NCBI GenBank assembly: GCA_032164295.1
Contig: JAJHTX010000012.1
Coordinates: 1,116,001-1,180,000 of the forward strand
From: Inonotus obliquus
Lineage: Eukaryota > Basidiomycota > Agaricomycetes > Hymenochaetales > Hymenochaetaceae
Length of the DNA: 64,000 nucleotides
Direction: 5' to 3'
In this document: one piece after another, positions 7,915-19,091 of the stretch
Position numbering within the stretch: the first letter of the stretch is position 1
How the letters are laid out: every line of letters starts with the position of its first letter
The notes under the pieces: model-generated
What the model was told of the DNA's origin: nothing
The model's input: only the letters and a program-made list of their open reading frames with translations
The model's database searches: none
Program-made: the position numbers and the translations under genes

Positions 7915-10218
7915 ATGTCTGATAATGGCGAGTCTCGTAGCTTACGATCGGTAACTCGTGGAGGGGTAAAACGTATTCAGGCAGCTTTGTCTAGCAAAGG
8001 GGCACCCCCTGCGCCGCCAAAACCCGCCATCGGCCGTGTCTCCCAGTCTGTGGGGGCACCGTCGTTTGTCCCTGACCCTGCATTAATAAGGTCTCAGATG
8101 TCTCAGGAATCCTTAGAGGACTTGAGGGCACGCACAGCGGACTCAGGATGGGATGGCCACACCACCGACCAGTGGACTGTCCCCACCGGTCACAGTGTCG
8201 ACACAGCAGTGGCTGACGCTATGAATGAACAGGACGCCCTAGCCAAACGTCTAGGCAAGCGCAAGGCGTCCCAGGAGGCGGCTAAGGATCATACCCTGCC
8301 GGAGAAGAAGAAAACGTGGGACGAACAAATGGATGTGGAAAGCGTTTACGACGCACGGTCCGCCTACGCCCAGACGTATGATTACGTGGGCGAAGTTTTC
8401 GATCGAGTGGGGAAGGAGCTCCAGGTCCCGGAACTTGTAGCTGAGTCACCTGGCTCTCAGCCGGGCTCGCCGGCGCACAATTTCGAGCAGATGGGTTACA
8501 CACTCGGCAAAGTCACGGCCATGGTTTTCTCGGCCCTTTCCCAGTCACGTGAGGATGGCCCTTTCGCGAATAATGATGATATGGACCGTTTCCACTGGGG
8601 TTTCTCGAACGGTTATAGCAAGGAGACCCTGTACCCGGGCTCTTTTGTAGATGGTCTTCGTCATCTAGCGAGCGAGTGGGCGATCACCCCGGCAGTCTAC
8701 CCAACACACGGCACGGACGCCGACCCACACATGTATGCCATCCTCGATCGGCTGAAGTTGATAGGTAAGGAGCAGACAATAGCAAACCGTCGGGCGCGGG
8801 AGGAAGCCCTGGAGACGAGCAAGCAGTTGGCCGTTTTGGGGGAACGGCTGAAGAAAGTAGAACAGGGACGTCTGCCGGGTCCCGTCCACCAGACGACCGC
8901 AGGGGGCCAAGGGCTCCAGGCGTCTAGGTGGGCACAACCCCCCGCTGTGCAGGATGCTGCCCCAGGAGGTGGACAGCATAAAGCACCCCAGGAAACAACC
9001 CCTACTCGACGCCCGGGTGTGCAGGTAGCGGCCTCCGGTGCGCAGGTTGTGCATAACGCTAACCCCCAACAGGTACCTCCTCCCAAGCCGAAAAATAAGG
9101 GCAAGGGAAAGGCGATAGAGGTCATAGACGTCGATGCCATCAACTCGTCCAACGAGGCCCAGGGCATCCCGGACCGATACATCCGGTACGTCCCCGCCCA
9201 GGCCCCAGCTGCTTTCGTTCAGGTCACGCGGAAGAATGCGGGTAGTCATACGTACGCTCAGGCGGCCAATCCTGGACAACAGGGCGCTGGTCCAAACAAA
9301 GTGGTTCCTAAGAAGAAGAAGACCACGATTAATGACATTCGGATGCGAAAAGCCAAAACTGCTACGACGTTGGGCTTCACCATCAAACCGCGCCCATCTC
9401 TTTCGCGGGAGGAGGTGTACGTTCTGGCTCGGGCGACTAAGCCTAGCCCTAAGAAAGGCGGACCGCTGGTTGTTCGCAAAGCGAGTTGGTCGCTGAAGGG
9501 GATTCTCGTCGTCGATGTAGACGCACGTCCGGATGCGACAGACTTGGGACCAGAGTGGGCCGAGGCCTTACAGGCGAAGCTCAGGATTACGTCAGACGCT
9601 ATGACGTCGGTGGAATTCACTCCTTTCACGGAGTCTTTCCAATTCACCGTCCCGGGCTTCCCGATTTTGAATCCCACGACGAAGCAAATCCACACCTCGG
9701 TGGAAATCGCAGCCGAACTACGCTTGTCTAACGCGGTGTTCAATGAATTCCCTTTCACAGAAGCTCCGCACTTCATGGGCCAACCCGCAACGCTCCAAGA
9801 AATGCTCGCGCGCAACCGTTCAGCCACGGCGGCAATTATGGTCGCAGTATCGCACCCGCTAAAGGCGAAGGAAGCTATCTTCCATAATAACGGCATTGTG
9901 CGCCGCTCCATCCGCTACTATGGACAAAACCAGTACGCAGTAGAACCCAAGGCGCGGACCAGCCCAATCCAGTGCAAGAAATGTTACCGCTACCGACATA
10001 GTGACCAGGACTGCACGGAGCTGTACAGGTGTGCTCGCTGTGCTGAACCGCACCAGACGGAGTTATGTGAGAACAAGTGCGCGGACTGCGCAGACGTTAC
10101 GTCATGCACCCACGTGGTCAAATGCGCGAATTGCCGCGGGGCTCACCGAGCCGATTATCCGAATTGCCCCAGGAAGCCTACGAATATTAGGCGATCGTCC
10201 TCCCCTCCTACTTATTAA
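7915..10218 (+). CDS. LINE ORF1, Gag-like protein (copy 2)
   Basis: 767 residues from ATG 7915, 17 nt into the element. The three zinc knuckles are identical in layout to copy 1, and the knuckle region differs by very few residues. Residues ~58-320 differ much more, while the stretch coded by ~8870-9075 is again nearly identical to copy 1. The stop overlaps the ORF2 start as TAATG. Confidence 0.9.
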   Translation: MSDNGESRSLRSVTRGGVKRIQAALSSKGAPPAPPKPAIGRVSQSVGAPSFVPDPALIRSQMSQESLEDLRARTADSGWDGHTTDQWTVPTGHSVDTAVADAMNEQDALAKRLGKRKASQEAAKDHTLPEKKKTWDEQMDVESVYDARSAYAQTYDYVGEVFDRVGKELQVPELVAESPGSQPGSPAHNFEQMGYTLGKVTAMVFSALSQSREDGPFANNDDMDRFHWGFSNGYSKETLYPGSFVDGLRHLASEWAITPAVYPTHGTDADPHMYAILDRLKLIGKEQTIANRRAREEALETSKQLAVLGERLKKVEQGRLPGPVHQTTAGGQGLQASRWAQPPAVQDAAPGGGQHKAPQETTPTRRPGVQVAASGAQVVHNANPQQVPPPKPKNKGKGKAIEVIDVDAINSSNEAQGIPDRYIRYVPAQAPAAFVQVTRKNAGSHTYAQAANPGQQGAGPNKVVPKKKKTTINDIRMRKAKTATTLGFTIKPRPSLSREEVYVLARATKPSPKKGGPLVVRKASWSLKGILVVDVDARPDATDLGPEWAEALQAKLRITSDAMTSVEFTPFTESFQFTVPGFPILNPTTKQIHTSVEIAAELRLSNAVFNEFPFTEAPHFMGQPATLQEMLARNRSATAAIMVAVSHPLKAKEAIFHNNGIVRRSIRYYGQNQYAVEPKARTSPIQCKKCYRYRHSDQDCTELYRCARCAEPHQTELCENKCADCADVTSCTHVVKCANCRGAHRADYPNCPRKPTNIRRSSSPPTY

Positions 10219-13200
10219 TGAAGGGACAACTTAAGCTTGTATCTTATAACGCGGGTCGTTCGAGCATATCCTTATTTATGGCTCAACATCTTCTACAGCA
10301 AACACATTTTTCGGCGTGGGATTTGGACATATGGTGTATCCAGGAGATACCTCATATACAGGTGGGAACAGCGCGTACGACAGGGGAGCGGGAGGTATCG
10401 GCGACGGGAGCACCACTTTTTGAAGCGCATACGATGGTCCTAGCCAAAGGAGAGAACCCATGGGTAGGCATAGCGATCCCGAGGGGCATACGTTGGTCAC
10501 AGCATGATGATGTGCCAGACGAAACCATGGTACATGCGGAGTTACATGTAGGCGAAGGCAACTTACACATTTTCTCTGTCTATTGTCCACACGCTACGCA
10601 TCGCACTACGTGGGGCGCCACAGCTGCGCGTTTTCGACGAGGCTTTCCGGAAGGATCAATCATAGCTGGTGACTTCAATGCGGGGTCTTATTGGTCAAAC
10701 AGGGGACCAGACGGCCGAAGCATAGAGCGGGTCAACTTCTTCAATGGATGGCTGGATAGTCACCTGGAATTCACATACGCGGACGACCCGGATACAATAA
10801 CGTGTCACGGCGAACGGCTTGGTTCGGGAACTCACCCAGACGCTATTCTCTTCACTCCGGCGTCACTCCCAGATTTGCGCCAGACATGGAAGATTCACCC
10901 ACATATTGTGAAGAAAGGCTACCACTGCATTATTACTGCGGACCTATCCAATTGGAGCAATCGGGCTAGTCTCGAACGTACGGGTATCCCGAACAACAAA
11001 GCTGACCTCTGGGCGGCCGAACTAGAATATGCGGTTCCCCCTGGTTTCTGGAGTAGTCAACCTACAGGTGGACAGGCCGTCCTGTCATGGTTCGCTCAGC
11101 TGTTCACAAGTGCAAACCAGGCCACAAGCTGCCTCACGTACGAAACTATCTCCCAGCGCAAGGCGAGGTGGTGGGATGAGGAATGTGACCGACGAGTCGA
11201 GGAAGGCGCGCCGGACTTACTGTTCTGGCTCTGCAACAGGAGATGGGAATGGTACCACACACGAAGGGATGAAGCGGGCAATGTTATGCCGTGGAAGTTC
11301 CATAAGGCTGGCCTACCGAGGCGACGGACTAACATCCCAACACTGACGTCTCCCTTCCGCGCAGTCCGACATGTGGAAATTGCGGAAGCATTTCGACAGT
11401 ACTATTTCCCCGCTCGGAATATAGGACGAGATGAGGAGGAGGAACACCTTACGTCTCAGGAACAGCAGCGATCCTTTTCGGAAAGCGAGGTCTTGTCGGC
11501 GCTTAAGGGAATGCCGCCTAATAGTGCTCCGGGCCCATCAGGCATGACATTCTACGCGATCAGCCCTGCGGTTCGACGACACGTGGGCTGCTTCACCAAC
11601 ATGTTCAACGCGATGGTACGACATGAAGTCTACCCCCTGGAGTTCAAGCGTTCTATTGTGGCTATGGTTTGCAAACCCAAACCTTACCCTCTAGACTCCC
11701 CCAGAGCGTACAGACCGATATGTGTGGAGGAAGTATTGGCTAAGCTCTTCGAGCGCTTAGTCGCGGAACGATTACAAGCGCTGGTACACCGTCACCCAGC
11801 ATTTGACCGCCGACAATACGGTGGGAGACGCGGCGCATCGGTCATGACGGCCTGGCATGCCCTGATGTCTAAGATCGGTACCTTGGAAGCTCATTACACT
11901 GTGGTTGGCTTCGACATCCAGGGGTTTTTTGACTGTATAGAGGCGGCCCACCTGAGGAAAGGACTGGACCTCCTAGGAGTCCCGCAATCGCTCAACAATA
12001 CTATCATGCAGTTCATGAAACAGCGCATAATCACCTTCTCGTTTAACGGGCAGCGATCGCAATGGTTACAGAAGCCGGACGCAGGAGTTCCTCAGGGATC
12101 ACCCATGTCTCCAGTCCTAGTGAATATAGCTGCTAACACTGCAATTCGCTTACTGACGAACCGCTCACTCATGTTCTATATGGACGATGGGCTCCTGTTG
12201 ACCACAGGCAACAACGCGTATGCGGTGGCTAGAGAGACCCAAGATGGTATGCAGCAAGTCAATGACGCGCTCATCCGCATTGGGCTTCAAATCGACAAGG
12301 CATCCGTCCAAGGCGTAGCGTTGGGAAGGAGCCGAGAATGAGCGGGCGGAAGGATAACATCGTCCGCCCCGATCCAGTTGGGTGGCGAGAGAGTGGAATG
12401 GACCAAACCAGTGATCAAGTGGCTGGGAATAGAGATGACGGATTTCCGCAGCTTTCGGCCGCATGTCATGTCGCGACTAAACATGGCTAAACATATGTAG
12501 AACGCATTACGATGGCAAACGCGCTCCACAACTGGGCTCCGCCTCAAGGCGATGCGCAGATATTACCAGAACATACTGCTCCCGGTTCTAGCATGGGGGG
12601 CACCTATCTGGATGACGCAACAGCCAGAACTCGCAGAGGTATTCAACGGTATACACCAGAAGGCGCTACGCGACCTGGGCTCATGGCTCCCCTTCACACG
12701 CACAGACATCATGGAGGCTCTGGCGGGCATTCCCCCACTGATGCTGAGCTTGGCCCGCATAGCGGAGACACAAAACGTGATGATAGACACCCATCGCCTA
12801 GGATCACCCCCGATCCCGGAAGCATACATGCGCAGTATTGTTCCGCGCCCCATGGTTCCAATGCTACCTTTCCCGAGATCAGAGTATCGGGCAGTGTGGC
12901 AGCGGATGACTGCGAGGACAGTCTCTATGATGCCCCAAGGTCTTCCACCACAGGTGTGGATCTACTGCTCGAACCAGCCAAGGAGGGCGGAGGTTTGGAC
13001 GGTTGTGGGTAGGGAGCCGATGGAGAAACAAGTTGCCTATCAGGCGACAGAGGACATGGACCAGTTCTGTTTAGTCCTGGTTTCGTTGGTTAAATTTCTT
13101 TACGGCCATTTGGCCCATCCTTTTGTTGACTTTGGTTTTCCCTTTGAGGTTCCGATTTTTATCCCTGTAGAGTTTCGCGCGGATTTGATTTCTCCAATCC

Positions 13201-13769
13201 CTTCATCCCTCGCGATCATTGAACAGATAGTTGCGGCACTTGCCCAAACTAACGCCTTTCTCTACTTTAGACCGTGGCCGGCCAGACTTTTTCCGGTCAA
13301 GCCTCCTTTAGAGGACGATGAATACCTGTTGTTCCCGGCTGCTACTGTGGAAGGGCTTCGGATATCTACGAGGGCGGCGATGCTCCAGGCCTGGAAGGAG
13401 ACACTGGCCGAGAATGGCGCTCACACGCACCACACTATAGAAACTCCTGCGCAAAGGGAGCTTCTCCGCAGAGTTCGTTTCTCTCCGGTTCACATCACCC
13501 ACGCCAGTATTTCTCGCATTGGCGAAACCACAGCCCTCCGACTACTAGCGGGCGTCGCTACAGTAGGAGAGTTCCTTAACCGCATGTTCAATGACGAACA
13601 CCCCGACTGCGAGACATGCGGGGAGTTAGACACCATCCGACACCGCCTTCTGCAGTGTCCCAGGGGAAGACAGGTGTTCCCGCGCGCCCCTTCGCTGAAC
13701 TGGTTTCACCAGTTCCACAACATCCTGGCAGCTAAAGAGGCGCTTATTAATATCTTCAAACCCCCATAG
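10218..13769 (+). pseudogene. LINE ORF2 with two premature stops (copy 2)
   Basis: Aligns codon for codon with the intact ORF2 of copy 1, with no frameshift. A TGA at 12339-12341 stands where copy 1 has CGA, and a TAG at 12498-12500 where copy 1 has TGG. Both are C:G to T:A transitions; the first is at a CpG. The first 707 residues, including the endonuclease and the reverse transcriptase motifs GVPQGSPMSP and FYMDDG, remain translatable. The C-terminal third with the zinc knuckle is cut off. The copy is therefore probably unable to move by itself. Confidence 0.92.
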
Positions 13770-13951
13770 GCTCAGGTTTTTGTACGCGCAGCCCCGGCTG
13801 TGACGTTTTCCTGACGCCCGCGGCGGCCATTTATTTTAGTCATATGTAGGGACTTTATCTTTTCCCCTTTCTTTTACCTTTTGGTACACGCTAGTTTACT
13901 AGGTCGGTTTTTCATATCTTGGCGGTCCAGTTGCTTTGTCCTGGGAATTTG

Positions 13952-13966
13952 TAAGCCTTCGGCTAA
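13952..13966 (+). other. conserved 3'-tail hairpin (copy 2)
   Basis: Same stem-loop as in copies 0 and 1. This tail lies in the promoter/leader region of the bL28m gene. Confidence 0.5.
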
Positions 13967-14052
13967 TTTTATATATATCAAATACAATTTGTTTGTGATG
14001 CCCATGTCCGTACCGTATGAAATTCTTCGCACTGTAAACCAAAACCGAAACC

Positions 14053-14672
14053 ATGCACCCAACCCTTCCCACACTCTCCAAGCACCTCTTCAGCACACCT
14101 TTCAAACGTTCTCAAACCGGACTCTTCCACGGATCCTTAATCCAATTCGGCAACAACGTACCCTTCTCAAAACACAAAACGCGTCGAACGTGGTTGCCTA
14201 ATGTTCAACACAAAGGATTGTTTTCGGAGTTGCTGGGGAAAGAGGTTGGGGTCAAAGTTACAGCGAGGAGCTTGAGGATTATAAGGAAGGTGAGAAATGA
14301 GATATTCGTCTTCTAAGTTCTTCGACTTTTAGAGCTGAGTGAATGGAAAATCGAATTGGATAGTATGGTGGTCTAGATCAATACATCCTCAATACTCGAC
14401 ATGAGATTCTCGGACCTGAGGGGATGCGTATTCGTCTTATGTTGCGCTCGAAAGAGGAGGAACTTGCCTGTAAGGCGCAAGAGCAAGGGCAGGCGCACGA
14501 GCTCACTGTTTCGGAAACACTTTCGGAGCCATCAGGAGAAGGTAGCAAGGGTATCGAGGGGAGGCAGGAGGAGGAGGCGAAGGTTGATGCTGATGTTGAT
14601 GCTGAGACCAAGCTCGAATCCCTAGCGACACCGCGAGAACGATTAGAAGGAGTGAAGCAATTGGAGGTCTAG
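14053..14672 (+). CDS. mitochondrial ribosomal protein bL28m
   Basis: A component of the large mitochondrial ribosomal subunit (yeast Mrpl24 family). Two exons, 14053-14289 and 14364-14672, joined in phase 0, give 181 residues. Exon 1 carries a basic, arginine-poor N-terminus fit for mitochondrial import (MHPTLPTLSKHLFSTPFKRS) and the L28 core (GLFHGSLIQFGNNVPFSKHK, then TRRTWLPNVQ and TARSLRIIRK). Exon 2 begins YGGLDQYIL and continues LGPEGMRIR, as in fungal L28m, and ends in an acidic tail. The LINE array ends only 43 bp upstream of the ATG, so the native promoter has been displaced or replaced. It converges on GWT1. Confidence 0.9.
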
Positions 14673-14945
14673 CTATGTCGTACACGGACTACTTTATAAT
14701 CTTTCTATTGTGCATCATGACCATTCTACATGCAAGTTAGACCTCCCGCCGAACAATCGACCTTGTCACTAGGTATTGAGGAACTGCGTATTCCCTTACC
14801 CCAGTTCCAGCGCCTATACAAGACCCCAGTCTCCAGAAGTCAGAATATGTTCCAATATCATATTATCGACTATCGAAATCACGGACGACGAACATCTGTG
14901 CATGTACTCGTAAATAAAAGGCTAAAAGATGCAACCCCTTCATCC
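14673..14945. other. convergent 3' intergenic region
   Basis: Lies between the stops of bL28m and GWT1. It holds presumed 3' UTRs of both; I see nothing else in it. Confidence 0.6.
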
Positions 14946-17068
14946 TTATATCTTCCATAACCTCCTCTTCCTACAAGCCCACGCTATTGCACACAACGCA
15001 AAGGAATACGAAGATAGAACGACCATGGCGAGAAAATTAGAAGCGTACATCGTCGACATTGAGAGGTTGATTAGCCCGGTGGCAATGTTTGCCTATCACA
15101 AATGAATCCAGATCAATAATCAATAAATGATAAATGAGCGCATTTCATGAACGTACGAGTAGGAATAGCGCCAGTCCATTGAGGTTGATCGCCTCGAGCA
15201 AAGGAGGAGCTTCAGCTTTCGACCTCGACTTTAACCCAATTGCACCGGAGACGTACGAAGAAGGGTGAAGACTATTCGGAGATGCAGGGATTGAGCTGAA
15301 ATTCAATGTCCTGGAAGTGGAAGCGAAGAGCTTTTCTAGTAAGAGGTAGAACATGATGAAGGAAGTGTTAAATGCTGCAACCCAGATGACATAGGGTAAA
15401 TTGGTCTAAGGAGGGAAATGCGAAGGTGTTTAGCTTTGTTCGTTAATTCTTTTGAATAAATGGTGGTACTCACCAGTCGTCTGGAGACCCACCCTCCAAC
15501 CCCCATCCAATAGCACAATCCGAGACACGTCCACCAGAGAAACGCATATGAAAATAGTTCAAGAACGGTCTTGTCGTCCTGACGTTTTGGCGTTAATACC
15601 TTAGCCCGCGCGTCGCTTCCATTCGGAGTGTCGTTGTTGTTGTCGTTGCCGTTTGTAGCGATTCGAGTGATTGTCGGAGAGGATGACGTTGCGCCTAACG
15701 TTAAACGCAATTTGTTCTGTTCACGTCGGAAATCGGAAGGCGAGAGTGGAAGAATCAGCGTTCCGACGGAGAGGCCTAGGAGGTGGATCGCAAGATAGCC
15801 TAAAGTCATAGCAAAATGAACTAATTCAGAGGCGGCAGTATCACAATTACAGTTATAGGAGAACACACACCTGTCAGTGACACCAAACCTTCCTTGTTTG
15901 AACTGACAAGGCCAGTCCGCTGAGCAGTCAACGTATAACGCTGAAGAGGTGTCATCGACAAAGCCAACTGATGTGCTAACCAAAACATAACGCCATCAGA
16001 CCGGAAATTCTAAGACCCGGAAGGAAATGGCCTACAGAGCGCAATTAGGAACCCCAGAAGCGATATTGGCAACTGAACTATCGCAGGATGAAGCAGAACT
16101 TGGAGGATCGGGAGGATAGCCAACGTAAAGAAGAAGTTCCAGTGAGTTCCGTATTCCGATTCATGTTCCTATATGGAACGATTAGCTGTAGCTGAGGGAT
16201 CAACACGGTATTGGCAATATAAACCTACCGGATACTCTGTCCTCTTGACTGATATTAGGCGCACGAAACCCAGGAACAAAAGCGGCGAGACTTTCTTCAG
16301 GACCGAAGCGAACTTTGGCAGCACGGGAGCTACGAGATACGATGGATTCTTGAGAAGAGGAATGGCGGAGACAACTCCCTGAGAGAAAACGAATGAACCA
16401 ACTCCAAGGTCCATCTACGTAGCTAATCTCATCAGCGTCACTGTCTTCTTACTCAGAAAAGCGGGTTTCGCGCTCACCAATGACACTCCAAAAGTCTCGC
16501 ATTTCGCTAGTGAACGCGGAAAAACTGGAAAGTCGACTGCTAGGATGGCCAGGCACGTCAATAACAGCATATGCGCTCTGTACACCGACAGAGAAGGTAG
16601 CTGGGATATGACGATACGCGAGTTACCGGGGGATATGAACGAGGTGTCGGGCGGTGTGCCATGCGACAACTGAGGGGAGGTTGAAGGTGTTCGAGATATA
16701 GAAGGAGACAGTGGAGGGTCATTTACTTCTTTCCGAGGAAACCTGAAGAGTACAACAGTCGGAATGACCAACAACACGCACAGCAAGAGAGGCATTTCCG
16801 CAAAGACTGTCATGGAAAGAAGAAGTGGTAAGACGAGGATGATCCATTCTAGCAGTAGATTCGTTTGATTCGGCGAGGATAGGTGAATGCGGACTGCAGC
16901 GTGAAGCGCAATCGAGCACTAAGTTCAATAGGTGAGTCCTGTAGCCTGAGATATGCTAGAAGTTATGGAACTTACCAGAGCAACTGCTGAAACAGTGTTA
17001 ATGTGAGTAACGGTAGAGCCTGTTGCGCCAGATACGAATGCCTCTTTCGACGCTTTGTAGTTTTCCAT
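14946..17068 (-). CDS. GWT1: GPI-anchor inositol acyltransferase Gwt1/PIG-W
   Basis: Acylates the inositol of GlcN-PI in the ER during GPI-anchor synthesis. Eight exons (17068-16976, 16918-16478, 16414-16229, 16168-16036, 15975-15871, 15799-15474, 15405-15157, 15092-14946) close in phase and give 559 residues, a usual length for fungal Gwt1. Family hallmarks: N-terminal [90 protein letters not shown] and a C-terminal [12 protein letters not shown] region. Many hydrophobic stretches fit a multi-pass ER membrane protein. Residues coded by the middle of exon 6 form an N/D-rich loop. It is divergent from the F-box gene, with 262 bp between start codons. Confidence 0.93.
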
Positions 17069-17330
17069 GCTCTTATCCATCTCTAATTCAGCAATAGGTC
17101 AATACCAAAGCAGCTGTAAGAATATGCTGAAACAGCGGACATTCGTGGTTGCTGTTCAGTTCTCCTCGTCGGCAAGCCAATATATTACGTAATAAATCAT
17201 ATTAAAAAGATTTACGTTACAATTACCATGCGAGCTCTGTGTTGACTGCGACCTGCGACTGCCACTTCACACTCACCACCCAACCAAGCTTGCTATTCTG
17301 CTCTTTCTTGTCTTCACGCGATTATCACCG
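17069..17330. promoter_or_regulatory. shared divergent promoter region, GWT1 / F-box gene
   Basis: The only gap between two outward-facing start codons, 262 bp, with AT-rich stretches around 17180-17215. It must hold both promoters; no specific factor site is claimed. Confidence 0.5.
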
Positions 17331-19091
17331 ATGCTCAATATTCTTGAAATCGACGAAATATCACGTACCCTTTTACGATACTGCGACAAACCAACTCTAG
17401 CATGTTTGGCACGCACTGCCAAATGCATCTCTGACCCAGCGTTGGACGTCCTTTGGGAGAGTTTAGAAACATTCACTCGTCTTCTCAAGACGTTTCCCGA
17501 CGAATTGATTTCCTGGCATCCGTTGTCAACAGATGGGCCTCTTAAACCCGTGAGTTTGTATCTGTTATATGAATGAAATGATTGAAGTTGAATATGATGA
17601 ATGCATTGCTGTGTTACGTAGGTTGTAAATCACCTCATTGTCCCAAGAGATTGGAAACGATTCGTGTTATATGCGCGACGTGTCCGAACTTGGGCGGCAG
17701 AGGATCTATCCTACATCGAGGAACCCGTCGTTGATCATATTGCTTTCAGTCGGAATCCAGATTACATCCTTCCTCGATTAACGCACATGGAGGTGACGGC
17801 GACGTCAGTTTCAGGCGTGCACCTACAAATTCTGATGCTCTGTCCAACTCTCGAAAGCGTATCCATAACCAACTCGGACCCGAATAGTTGGGTTACGCGC
17901 TCGATGCACACGTTCCTCCGCACGCTATCAGACAGAGCGCCGAAATTGAAGAAGCTCATCGTGCATTGGGGAGATGGTACGGCTGTAACGCCCCAGTTTA
18001 TGGAAAGCCTCGCGGACGTATTCTCTCCAGAAATGAGAGAGTTGAAGTCCGTCAATCTGTGGACCCCTAACTGCATTGATGCAGCTGGCTTTGCTCGCCT
18101 CGCCGGCCTCCCGAATCTGACGACTCTGCATCTAAACTTGATCGGGAATACGCTTTCATTGGTCTCGCAAATTACAGACACTACGGCAGCATTCACGTCG
18201 TTACAAAACCTTTTCCTTGCTGGTGAGATGGACGGGTTCTACAAAGTCTTGGGGTCTATCGGCAATGCGACACCTATGGTCAGCCTAGGATTCAGCGTAC
18301 GCGAATACCCGAAAGCCTCAGAGCTGCAACAGTTATTCGAAACTGTCGCATCGAAACTACGCTCTCTTCGCTTGCTGCAATTCAATGTTCCGAAACAGGA
18401 GATCAACATCCAGCTTGCTAATAGGTTGTATCACGCGAGTCCAGAGCTTTATTACCACGATATGAGCGTTCTGCGACCTTTACTGTCCATTCGCAATCTT
18501 GCTGCTGTGCACCTCGAACTTGGTGTCCCTCTATATCTTAACGACACGGATTTGTGTATGTTGGGAACGGCATGGCCTGCGATAGAGGTCCTCAATTTGT
18601 GCTCCGACCCATATTGCGAGCGAGCAAGGACTGTACGACCTATAGCGACCGTTGTCGGATTGCTTGCGATTACCGAGCCATGTCCTTCCTTACAACACCT
18701 CGGAGTCTTCATAGACTGTTCGGCGGGTATAACTGAAGGCATGATTGCAGGATCTTCCATCGCTTCGCATTCTCTTATCAACCTCGACGTTGGTCGTTCG
18801 CGAGTTTCGGAACCTCCGTTGGTTGCTGCGCTTTTGAGTGGAGTGTTCCCGAATTTGAAGGTGTTTCAGTGGGCTGGGATGGATGCACCTGAGGGGGTGG
18901 AAGCGGGTGTACAGGAAGGGTATGCATCTGCTTGGAGACAGGTGTTTGATCTTTTGCCGATTTTTAGAGCGGTGAGGGCTAATGAACGCCGGGAGGGGAA
19001 AGTTGAATGGGAGGATGGGGTTGTTGTGAGTAGGAGTGCGGCGGAAGGGGAGAGGGAGGGAGATGTGAGGACGGGAATGGTTGTTGATTGA
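17331..19091 (+). CDS. F-box-like protein with leucine-rich repeat-like body
   Basis: Two exons (17331-17549 and 17622-19091, phase 0) give 562 residues. Residues ~1-45 look like the degenerate F-box common in agaricomycetes (LEIDEISRTLLRYCDKPTLA, then LARTAKCISDPALDVLWESL). The rest contains spaced leucine-rich strands such as LTHMEVTATSVSG, LESVSITN, LKKLIVHW and LTTLHLNLIG, as in ribonuclease-inhibitor-like folds. Such proteins can present substrates to SCF ubiquitin ligases, but this family is very large and mostly unstudied in mushrooms, so the target is unknown. The C-terminus is charged and low in complexity. Confidence 0.8.

Larger units (their letters stand above)
7898..14009 (+). 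mobile_element. full-length LINE, copy 2 (6112 bp, ORF2 broken)
   Basis: Same layout and exact length as copy 1. ORF1 is open; ORF2 carries two in-frame stops. The 3' end abuts single-copy host DNA (GTACCGTATG...). Since the left end of the array is outside the window, a target-site duplication cannot be checked. Divergence from copy 1 is patchy along the element. Confidence 0.9.

Noticed and set aside
1..14009. Array as a telomere
   Set aside because: No telomeric repeat (TTAGGG) is visible and unique housekeeping genes follow directly; a subtelomeric place cannot be judged from this window.
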